Shown: positions 55,227-64,000 of the stretch, in pieces
Numbering within the stretch: the first letter of the stretch is position 1
How the letters are laid out: every line of letters starts with the position of its first letter
Source: Xenoacremonium recifei
Lineage: Eukaryota > Ascomycota > Sordariomycetes > Hypocreales > Nectriaceae
Length of the DNA stretch: 64,000 nucleotides
Direction: 5' to 3'
Assembly (NCBI GenBank): GCA_012184525.1
Contig: WOFQ01000045.1
Location: forward strand, 233,078 to 297,077
Notes under the pieces: model-generated
What the model was told of the DNA's origin: nothing
Seen by the model: the letters and a program-made list of their open reading frames with translations, nothing else
Database searches by the model: none
Translations under genes and position numbers: made by a program

Positions 55227-56740
55227 GATGCTTTGATCAATAGCCCTTTACAAAGTAAGACGAATGTCTCGAGGGGATTCTCGGTATTCGCGAAGAATAC
55301 CCCGACCATGCAGCAATCATCCAACGTAGGGTTGCGGAGTTACGCCTCGAGGCCAAACCACCGCGGAACCCCCGTGCTCTTCGAGGGTGCGAAGAAGTCC
55401 CAGCTATATCTCCGGGTCTCAAAACCACAATGGAAGAAGAGTCAAAATCCCTAGGTATACCAGGTACCTGAGGTGCCCGTACCCAGAGCAATCCGTGACT
55501 TGATTTCTTCATCCACAAACACCCCCCACCCCCCACCCCCCCAAGGAGGGCAAACGTCTGCTCTTCACACGCCCAAAGAATATGAACAACTATACAATCT
55601 CTCACATCACAATCCCGGGGGAGGGGAGGGTGGAAAGGGTGGAAGGGAAAAAGATGCTTCGACAGTAATTGGTACATGAATCTTCCAATATCTCGTCCAG
55701 CTATGGCCACAAAATCATCTGCATAGGAGTTCGGTCAATCGTGTTCTCATGACATTATTACACCCGTATGATCGGAAGTACTTACCTGTTAGTAGATACC
55801 CATATTCACGGACTGTTCCATTGGGGGTTATGGAAAGTGGTGATCGTCAGGGTGGTTGGAATAGGCGTGTTGGCGGGAGATCGCAAGTGACCACAACGAT
55901 TTAAATTTCACCAAGTGTACCTGGATGCAGCCCGTAGCTTAGGTCCAGGTTCAGGTTGGGCCTTGTCAATGCCTCCATGGGATGGCCAGTGAGGGCACCT
56001 TCATGCTTTTCTTCCGGTAGGTCCCTTCAATTCCTATAATATCAGGAGCCGCTATAACAACAGAACTCGATACTATGACATGGCTAAACTTCTCATGAAC
56101 GAAGAAGTTAAGCGCCTCGAGCTATCAGCTCCAGTACTGCAAACTGGGGGCCACGACCTACTGTCATAATTCGATGGAATGGAAAAGGCAGTCAGGCTCA
56201 GGACACGAATAGTCGGAAATAATTAAGTATTTTTGTTAAAATGTATGGGGGTCGGTATTGGAAAAGGCAATATGAAGCTGATGGAGGTAAAGGCATCCTA
56301 AATTAAGTTTGGGATGTACTGAATTGACCTGCTGAAAACGAACCAATTGCTACCAAATGGTAGGTGTTTATGTGTGAGCAAAGTTGTTTGGTTTTCACGC
56401 CAAGCTGCAGTCGCAGGGACGCGAAACTCTGAAGGATATGTTACTTGATGGTCCGCATTTCCTTATACTTCTCGTCCTTGATGATGTTATAGACTCCGTA
56501 GAAATCATTATGGATATCGTCTAAGTGCGAGGGCACTGTCGCCTCCTTCTTTTCCTGTTCAATCTCTACTGTCTCTTAATCCATAAAATTATCTTCTATA
56601 TATATATTCGCGAATTCAGGCCAGTACTTTGTGCAAAACTGAAATATATTTCTCTTCAAGTTCTCTGGAAGTATTTAGAAATATGCGACTGTCAGCCAGT
56701 CCTTCACGCGTGGAACTAACGGTTCCTGTGGCAAAAACGG
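55227..56740. other. 1.5 kb without a gene; C-rich low-complexity tract
   Basis: A run of CCCCCCA-type repeats lies at about 55521-55549. The rest is AT-rich. No coding motif was found. Confidence 0.45.
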
Positions 56741-56859
56741 CTTGAGGATTCCGTCAGTCAAGTCTCCTGCTGCGTCCAGGGCGTCCTGTCTTGACACTGT
56801 GATCGTTGTGATGAACGAGCGTACATTGGCTCGTACCAGGTTTGGGGCCGTGCCTCTGC

Positions 56860-57092
56860 GTTTGGCAAACCATGATGCTGATGCGTCGGCTGTACCCGGT
56901 GCGTCACTCAACCCGTGCCTGTGTCGTCGATATAGTGGTGGCGAGCGCGACATTTGCAGACCACTGTCGGGGTTTGAAGCAAACTCTGGCCCTGTTTGGG
57001 AAGATGAGACTTGCGTTGGCGCCGACCAAGTCATTTGTCGGTTTCCCGTCAGTCCGTCTACTTGGGTTATATATGGACTCCCGGAGGTGACT
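56860..57092 (+). mobile_element. degenerate Ty3/gypsy reverse transcriptase fragment
   Basis: A plus-strand frame reads VDIVVASATFADHCRGLKQT then LALFGKMRLALAPTKSFVGF and PSVRLLGLYMDS. This matches the gypsy RT palm region (Y-x-DDI..S.t...H...L...F......L.P.Ks..G.psv.LLG...D). The catalytic YxDD is already altered to VVD. There is no ORF beyond this piece and no LTR was seen. Confidence 0.65.
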
Positions 57093-57099
57093 GGTTCAT

Positions 57100-58251
57100 T
57101 TTAGTTAAAATACTGAAGTAGATTTGCTTAAAGGCCCACTCCTTAGCTGCTACTTAATAGGAGAAACATAAGAAATATGCCATTCTCTGGCTTGATAGTC
57201 CCAGGGCGATATAACTCGAGCTTGAGACGCCAGCCGTCATGGTCACCCATTGTGCGTCATACTACTCCGAATTTCATCGTAGAGATGGAACTTCACAGAA
57301 CATATGTTCGGAGGTTCCCACCAAGATCAAGCTTTGCGACGTAGTGACTGGTCTTGTTGGGACTTGTGAAATTGGTGAGAATTTACTGTTTCAAGCGGAA
57401 ATAGAAAAGCTTGATTTGAGTTCCTGTAACTTGTCAAGATCTTTCATTTGCATTGGGAATGTATTACGCGCTGACCGCCGTCAACAAGGTTGGGTGGGAA
57501 AGGTGAAAAAAATTGAATCCCACCTATATAAGACGGCTGTCAGTATGGTTCACTGTTTGGAATTGCATTTCAGTGGTAGATCAAGACGATCAGACAGGAT
57601 GACACGACCCAAGAAGACAATGATGAAGAACTGGACGGGCAAAATCGCTAAGGTATGCTGCGGCTATGGCACAAATTGTGACACTCCCAAAGCATAGACG
57701 TCCGGGAATTTCTGAGTCTTAGAGCGATCGGGGAGTAGAATTTGCGGAGGGATAACCACAAAGAAAAAACCATGGAAGTGATACAGACAGTGATGAAGCC
57801 AACCTGCCGCGCATCGCCATTTCAAGACGTAATGGCAATCAAGGGCTGGAATTTTCTGAGTCTTGACAAGAATCGATCTGGCTGGACTAGTGTTTGGCGC
57901 AGAAGAAGGATGATATGTGCTTGAGAGCGGCATACTCTATGAAGATGACGGAATACTTACCATCAAGGGCAGACTGGGATCCGAGTGGAGGGGAAATTGA
58001 GAGGAACAGCATTGAGTATCTTGTAATCTTGGCCTCTTTGGGCTTGTTTTATTAACTAAGTGGTCATCAAATATGTTCGTGTAAAGGTAGATATGTACAG
58101 GCGCCACTCTCTCGCAACCGCCTTGGGTATATGTTATATAGGTATAGTGAACCATCAGTCATGCTCCGATCCCTGCCATCCATAGACGCCGTCGCCACTG
58201 TATCCGGAAAGGAGGTATAGTAGAGGTAAAACAAAGTAAACGTCATGAAAA
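57100..58251. other. 1.15 kb without a recognisable gene
   Basis: A plus frame of 152 codons (57239-57697) has no recognisable motif and mixed composition, so I do not call it. The right end is the 3' flank of the fusion gene. Confidence 0.45.
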
Positions 58252-61144
58252 TCAAGCTTGTGGTTGCCCGGAAGTCTCGTCGTGATGTACTGTCGGTTGT
58301 GATGATCGGCGTCGAGAGCCGAGCAGCTTTGCGCCGATACCTGTCATCTTATGCAGGAAGCGAGCCTTCTCGTTCGACGATTCATATCTGTGTCTCCGAT
58401 AGTCGATAACCTGCTCCATTGGCGAAACCTGGTCATCGTCGATGGGGTCTCGGGCAGACGAAGAAGGGTCGACAAGCTTCTTAGCATCGGTGACGAATTC
58501 GAGGAAGATCGGAAAGGCCATGGTGAGTGCCTGCAGGGCAATAACAACGACGAAGGATGTCTGCACGGTACCACCGTGCATGATAATCCCATACATCACG
58601 AAAGGGAAGAACGCCGGCCCAGAGCCACCCATCGTGATAAACGCCGCAGCTCGCTTGGTTCGGCGCCCCTGGCCCCGGAGTCCAATAGCGAAAATCAACG
58701 GCCAGATTGGACCTTCGAAAAAGAAAAACAGTATAATGGGTATAACAAGTAGGTTAGGGTTGGGTGTTTTGACCACCACAGGAAGCAGCGCAAATAGAAA
58801 GCAGAATGCGATGCAAACGGATAAGACCGTTCGGGGCTGCGGTAGTCGTGGATGGAAGACGGCAAGGTAGGTGAAACCAGCCGCCATGAATCGGGAAACG
58901 GCAAAAGCCGTGTGCCCGACGAGTAAATAATCCGGGATCGAAATAGCCATTCCATTTGGCTTATTTGACGAAGTCCCAGTAATTGCGGCCTGACCAGAGG
59001 TCGGCTGACCAGGAAGAATGGAGAGCATGAGACTTCGGAACCAGATGCTCATACATTCTTGTGCTGCAACGTAGGTATATTGTGCCAGGACGGCGAGAAT
59101 CAGGGCCCAGGTTCGAAGCTGGAGACCTCCAATACTCCTTTTCTGAGGGTCGACGGGTAGATGTTTGGCCGACTCCTCGAGCTCGTTGTCACTGACTTCG
59201 GGAAGGGGCATGTAGTAGAAGAAGAGGCCCAAGATCACGCAAAGCATTGTGATGCCGAGGTAGGTCCATTGAACGTTGATCAGCGTCATGCTGTTGACGG
59301 TAGATCCGGCCTTTTGACCAAGACCCTTAAAGAAGACTTTCTGGGCCAGGAGACCACTCAACACGGTGCCGACGCCCTGGACTCCCTGAGCAAGTAGAAG
59401 ACGTGTTTCGCCATACTCCGGAGGACCACAGAGGATCAAGAAGGCATTGGCACCCACTTCAAGAACCGAAAGCCCAAAGCCCACTGCGAAATTGCTCAGC
59501 ATGAACCCTCCCCATGAGCTGGTCACAGCTGATGGCCAAAAGATGATGGTTCCAACGCCGTAGATACAGAGGCCCACGATGAAGGTGACTTTAAAGCCGC
59601 CAATGTTGTCCGAGCCGCTGCGCTTGTGGCGCCTGGACCGATTGTGCTCGTCTCGTCGCAGAATCCACTCGCCGACGAGAAGTGGCCCAAAGAAGTACCC
59701 GCCACCAAAATATGCTGAGGTCAAACCGAGCGTTTGTGCCGTGGACATATTGTTGACTTCCGCAACGACATCATTAAGCGTGTTCAGCAGGCCGTACGAG
59801 ACACCCCACAGCAGAAAGAGAATTGCCACAATGGTGCAGTACTTGAACGACTCAGAATTGTTGCACTTGAGCATGCTCTTAGGTCGAGCCATGTTAACGA
59901 AGCCAAAATAGATGCTATGTTCGGTCCCGGTTGATGACGTCAATGTGGTCGCGACCCGCGCCGAATTGCCAGGTTGCGAAGTCCGGTCGACAGAGCCCCC
60001 CATGAACGGCGTGGTGAGAAACTCCATAGCGTCCATCGGAGCGTTGGAATCGTTGAGGGGCTGCTGGGTGCCGTGGAATGCGACTGGGGGCGGGGGCGCA
60101 ACGCTACCATGGTTCCCGGTCGACGGCGTGTCTGAGTCGTTTGGTCCCTTGGTTGTCGAACTCCTGGTGGCATGCGGATCATAGAGCATGGCGGGCAGAA
60201 GCTTGAGGACCAGAGGCTTGAGGGTTGGGACGCAAGCGCAGGTCATACCGACGTTGACCTCGACAGCACTCCACATGAGGGACAGGGAAGCGTTCCAGGC
60301 GAAATCGGTCTGGCCCCCAAACCTCGAGTTGGGATCGTCGGTTGCACCCGTAGGCACCTCGGTGATGGCTTGCTGGAGATAGTAGATGCGAACGACATCG
60401 ACGACAGTGACAAAGATACCGACGGTAAAGGTCAGAACAAGAATTGTCTTTTGTCGCGATGGCAATCGCATGCCGGTCAGGACCGGTATCGGAAGTGCCA
60501 GTATAGCCAGATCGGTGACGATGTTGACCGGGGACGAACAGATGAACTCGGTGAGCAGTGGGATGCATTTCGTGGATTCGTTGACGTTGACATCCCAGGC
60601 GGCATCGGTAGGTTTGCACTGGAAAATGTTCATGAAGGTGAGGATGATGCCGGCAATATTGACAATGGCCAATGTGAGCCATGACGCAAATCGCAGAACC
60701 CGCTGTGTGTTTTTGGCGAGACGTAGATAGAAGATAAGGATGGATGTCTTGGTTGCCATCAATGCTGGGTTCTAAAAATAACCGTGTTAGACAAGATTCT
60801 GATCCAGATCCCCGGGTAGACACATGGCGACTCGACGGACTCACATAGAGGATCGAGAAAACGTATTCGGAGCGTCGCAAAGTTGCCCAATGGCTATCGG
60901 GAATGTTGGCGTCGTGTCTGCCCAGCCCATTGCGGGCGGCCAAGCAGATGGTGAAGGAGAGGAAGAAGGCGAAGAGCCAGGCCAGGGCCATGACCCGGTC
61001 ATCCCAGCTGACATTGCGGACCATGAAGATGCGACAGACCATACGGGCAGCCACAAAAACGGTGGCCAGCACGAGAGTTGCCGCCGTGACAGCGAAGACG
61101 GCTGGCCCGCGATCCGGGAAGCCTCCGCCGTCGGTGTCGGACAT
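58252..61144 (-). CDS. fusion of a 7-TM rhodopsin-like (SAT4) domain with a FucP-like MFS sugar transporter
   Basis: Predicted complement of 58252..60771, 60845..61144 (939 aa, one 73-nt intron). Residues 1-297 are a full SAT4-type domain: ARMVCRIFMVRNVSWDDRVM, ALMATKTSILIFYLRLAK, FQCKPTDAAWDV..KC, LAILALPIPVLTGMRLP, and WNASLSLMWSAVEVNVGMTC with VPTLKPL. Residues ~298-395 are a Pro/Ser/Thr linker (VAPPPPV). Residues ~396-862 are a complete FHS/FucP-like MFS: FLLWGVSYGLLNTLNDVV, YFFGPLLVGEWILRR, GFGLSVLEVGANAFL, and QGVQGVGTVLSGLLAQKVFF. One exon of 840 codons spans TM3-7 of the first domain, the linker and the whole transporter, so the fusion is not a gene-calling artefact. It may be a sensor-transporter for a (deoxy)sugar; the function is inferred. 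Confidence 0.85.
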
Positions 61145-64000
61145 GTCGACGGCGAGGCGGCCAGCACCGGCCTTCAGATTTGGGGAGCGAGATGGGAGCT
61201 CGAGAAGCGGGATTGACGAGATATTTTGCCAGCCATATTCTCACAGCGACTCTGGGGCCAGGTTGATGTACAAGAGAAGAGAGCTGCCGCTGCTGCTGCT
61301 GCTAGTCGAGCGAAAAGGAGGAGGTGGTGGTGGTCGGGCGCGATGTGGCGGAGGATGGATCAACGGAGCTGCGACTCGAGTTTTCGCTAGCGGCGAGCGA
61401 ACGCGCGCACCGGCCGGGGGAGTTTGGATCGCAAGACTCGACAATCGCAAGCACGGGCGTCACAGACGAGGCGCACGTCGTCGGCGGTGATACGTGCTGG
61501 GGACAGGAATGTCGGGGTCGGTCATCTGGACAGGATTGCCATGGGGGCGGCGCTTTGTGTTGGTGGTGAGGATGCGAGTGAGAAGATGCAGAAGTTGGGG
61601 CGGGATGGGGAAGCCACGACAAAGAAGGTGCGGCGGTGACGAAGACAGGATAGGATGGAGGGCAGCACTTGCAGGATGTCGGTCAGCTACAACGGCAAAG
61701 GCAAAGTAAGGGAAAAGCGGGCATTGCATTGCGATCCAACGGCAGGAGCAGCCCGACTAGACAGCAGGGAAATCCAGACTGGCGGGTAAGAGCAAGCCAC
61801 GAACATGCCCTAGCCAGCGCTGCTCACTGGTTGATTGTCTAGCTAAATTACCTAACAGAGCCCCCCGGGAGACCCCCCAGGAAAGAAAGCAGGAATCCGT
61901 TTAACTCGGTCGGCAAACGGCTCCAGAATGGTGGAGCTGAGGGCGCGGGAGACTGGGCAAAAGGCTGGGGGAAATTGGGCTGGAGCCCGGCAGTCGTTGG
62001 ACTCTCGGGCGGCAGGCGCTGTGGAGAAGCTACCTTAGGCGAGGCAAGAGCGTCACTGTCACTGATGGGTGCTATCGCGGGGGAGAAACTGACTCGACCG
62101 ACTCGACTCTCTGTCTTCTTCCCATCTTCCCACATCCCTCATTCTCGGGCGCGTCGGGAGCGCAGCCTCTTCGTCTTCCCCAGCGGTGCCTCCAAGCCAT
62201 GTGTCATTCATTTGAGTCTTAGTCCTCGCCTTAGTCCTCGCCAACAGTTCCCGTTTCCGCTCAGGCTAGCGGCCTGGCTCAACTGAACGCTGGGCTGAGC
62301 CACCCGAGGGGAACTAGGAAATAATCACGGGGTAGTGGCCGTGGCCGTTTGCTGGCCCTCCGCTTCCGCATTCCAGCGACGCCATTATCATGAGGATGGG
62401 TGAGGGAAATACGGACTCTGGTTAATACCGGCAATACAGCCGCTGCTGGGCTGGCACATCCCAGTGCTAGTGCTGCCGCTCCCACCGTATACACCAAACC
62501 ACGCGAATTTTACGACCGACCGACCGACTCATGACGTCCCTCGCTCTCGCTCGCCGATCAGTTTCAGCAGCACTCATCCATCATCCTCCAGGCACCGTTA
62601 CGTCTGCCAAGATAGCGCGCTTCGGGGCAAGGGACGCCAGAATTGCAACGTTTGCTCCCCTTTCCCTGAGCCCACCCCGATCGTCGCCAACAGGTCAATC
62701 AGCGTCTCTCAATGACAGCCTCGACAACCCGAGTCTCCTTTGTCGACAACCCGCCTTTTTGTGCATTTCCGGTGGATCCAACCATGTGCAGACCGTTGAC
62801 AGCTTAACCGGTGCAGAATGCATGCATCCGCATCCTCCCCTGTGCGCATGCCATCATCAGACAGAGACCCCTACAGCATCTCGCTCGCAAAGCACCGAGT
62901 CCCGAGTCTCTGCAACCGCTGATCGTGTGACATCCATCAACTGTTCGGAAAAGTCGGTGCCTGATCCAACTCAGATGGCGATGGCTCTGAATTCCATTCG
63001 CCATCCGTTGTGTCTGCTACAACCCGACCCTGGTAAGCCACTTCAACTCGCACCTAACAGGTTCCTCGCCCATCCTACCAGAGCGACGGACCGATTCCGC
63101 GACAGGTGCTTGGCTGGCACGCCTCCTCGCCTATGTACCCTTAGTTGGTCGGCGACCAGCTGTCAGTGACGAGTTGTTGATGTGATGGGTTTTTACGACT
63201 GTCGTGGCGTCCAACCAGCCGGTCTTCCGTCCATCCTCGCATTAGATCCGTCTTCACCGCAATTGCAACTGCGACAAGAGAAAAAAAAAGCCAAGAGTCG
63301 TCCGCTTCATGCAGCCAAGCGAGAGAGAGCAGTCTGGGTCCGGCCCGTCTGTGGACTTGCACCCTTCGCTTATTCATAATAGTGTCGCATCGCCTTTCAT
63401 GCATCCCACTGTCTCTGTGAAGTTTTCGTTCCTCGTACTCCGTAATCGTTGCGTTGTCTCTTAAGTCACGCACGCCAAAAAAAGCCACGTCTTCTAGGTG
63501 CATCCAGCCGAGACAGTCTCGCCCTGTCCGCTGCGGATCCGCCGGACTGCTGTGCTGTAGGATGCCAAACTTCTCGAGTCCATGTCGTCCGTGTCGTGTG
63601 ACTGAGATGTCATTCGATTGATGATGGAAAGTTTTGCTTCGTTTCTACGGCGGTGATCAATACCTACGAAGAATCGAGGTCGAACAAATGGGAGGACAAC
63701 TCCTAAGCCATGCTGAACGAGTTTAGCAGAGGATTTCAGGTGCTTCATTATTTCCCTTCACGAGGATTGAGGTGGTGGGAAGTATAAGAAAAGAGACACA
63801 ATAATTGACGATGGGCATGAACAATGAACGTTAGGTACTCGATGGCTCGATTTTCGGCAACCAACTGGATTTCTTATGCGTGAAGAGCGGCTCAAGGTCA
63901 GAGTTCTCTGGCCGTTGTTGTTGTTGTTGTTGTTTTAATTAGCGTCCTGCAGGAGTTGCACCTGCCTGTTCCCTAGAGGGACAAGAGGACGTGTTCAGCT
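61145..64000. other. 2.85 kb without a convincing gene
   Basis: GC-rich DNA upstream of the fusion gene, with Ser/Pro/Arg-rich frames on both strands that look like noise. The longest (62531-63169 plus, 212 codons) has no motif. Near 61283 is a CTG-repeat patch. A TACTCCGTA word is at 63436. It probably holds the long promoter and 5' UTR of the fusion gene. Confidence 0.4.
63913..63936 (+). repeat. (GTT)n microsatellite
   Basis: About seven to eight perfect GTT units, outside any gene that I can support. Confidence 0.85.

Noticed and set aside
50439..57092. A complete LTR retrotransposon
   Set aside because: Only short RT and RNase H pieces in opposite orientation, with no LTRs, gag, protease or integrase motifs.
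57239..57697. 152-codon frame as a gene
   Set aside because: No motif, no plausible exon partners, and it lies beside a retroelement relic.
62531..63169. 212-codon plus-strand frame as a gene
   Set aside because: Composition (Ser/Pro/Arg/His) looks like a chance frame in GC-rich DNA, with no motif and several rival frames on the other strand.

Overview
The window looks like nuclear DNA of a filamentous ascomycete (Pezizomycotina), most probably a Eurotiomycete such as an Aspergillus/Penicillium/Talaromyces relative. The reasons are genes split by introns of about 42-90 nt with GT..AG ends, Zn2Cys6 regulators, RTA1 and SAT4/Pth11-type (fungal rhodopsin-like) membrane proteins, a PhyA-type phytase, and TACTCCGTA palindromes of a kind I recall from Eurotiales genomes. 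The genus is inference. No rRNA, tRNA, CRISPR, PKS or NRPS was seen. Exon joins were worked out by hand from reading frames, splice sites and family motifs, and have no transcript support.

Layout. 0.7-8 kb: RTA1-like membrane protein, a rhodopsin-like membrane protein (minus), an empty 2.8 kb, then a secreted tyrosinase with a 14-nt microexon. 8.4-12.8 kb: a small TPR-like protein and a large coiled-coil protein. 13.4-21 kb: a compact sugar-oxidation cluster of aldose 1-epimerase, XylB-like sugar 1-dehydrogenase, SMP-30 lactonase, class II aldolase, LtnD-like dehydrogenase and a second SDR. 23-30.5 kb: rhodopsin-like protein, then an MFS exporter, Zn2Cys6 regulator and 2-oxoglutarate dioxygenase that share a CGG-NNTCCNN-CGG promoter motif. 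31.5-33 kb: phytase with Pho4-type E-boxes upstream. 33.3-43 kb: a glycoside-use group of cytosolic GH31, MAL/AmyR-like regulator, MFS sugar porter and cytosolic GH78 rhamnosidase. The porter and GH78 lie between two copies of the regulator's 3' end. 43.4-49.8 kb: an epimerase-like SDR, a Zn2Cys6 regulator, a sorbose-reductase-like SDR and another SDR. 50-57 kb: degraded Ty3/gypsy fragments on both sides of a ferric reductase, plus a broken aldo/keto reductase. 58.2-61.1 kb: one gene that joins a 7-TM rhodopsin-like domain to a complete FucP-like MFS transporter. 61.1-64 kb has no convincing gene.

How the genes may work together. The 33-43 kb group suggests uptake of a rhamnosyl or glucosyl glycoside followed by hydrolysis in the cytosol. 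The 13-21 kb cluster has the chemistry of a non-phosphorylating sugar-acid route (anomer equilibration, C1 oxidation, lactone opening, later dehydrogenase and aldolase). With the FucP-like fusion transporter, the neighbourhood is rich in aldose and perhaps deoxyhexose handling. The link between these blocks is a hypothesis, because no sugar-acid dehydratase or kinase is present here.
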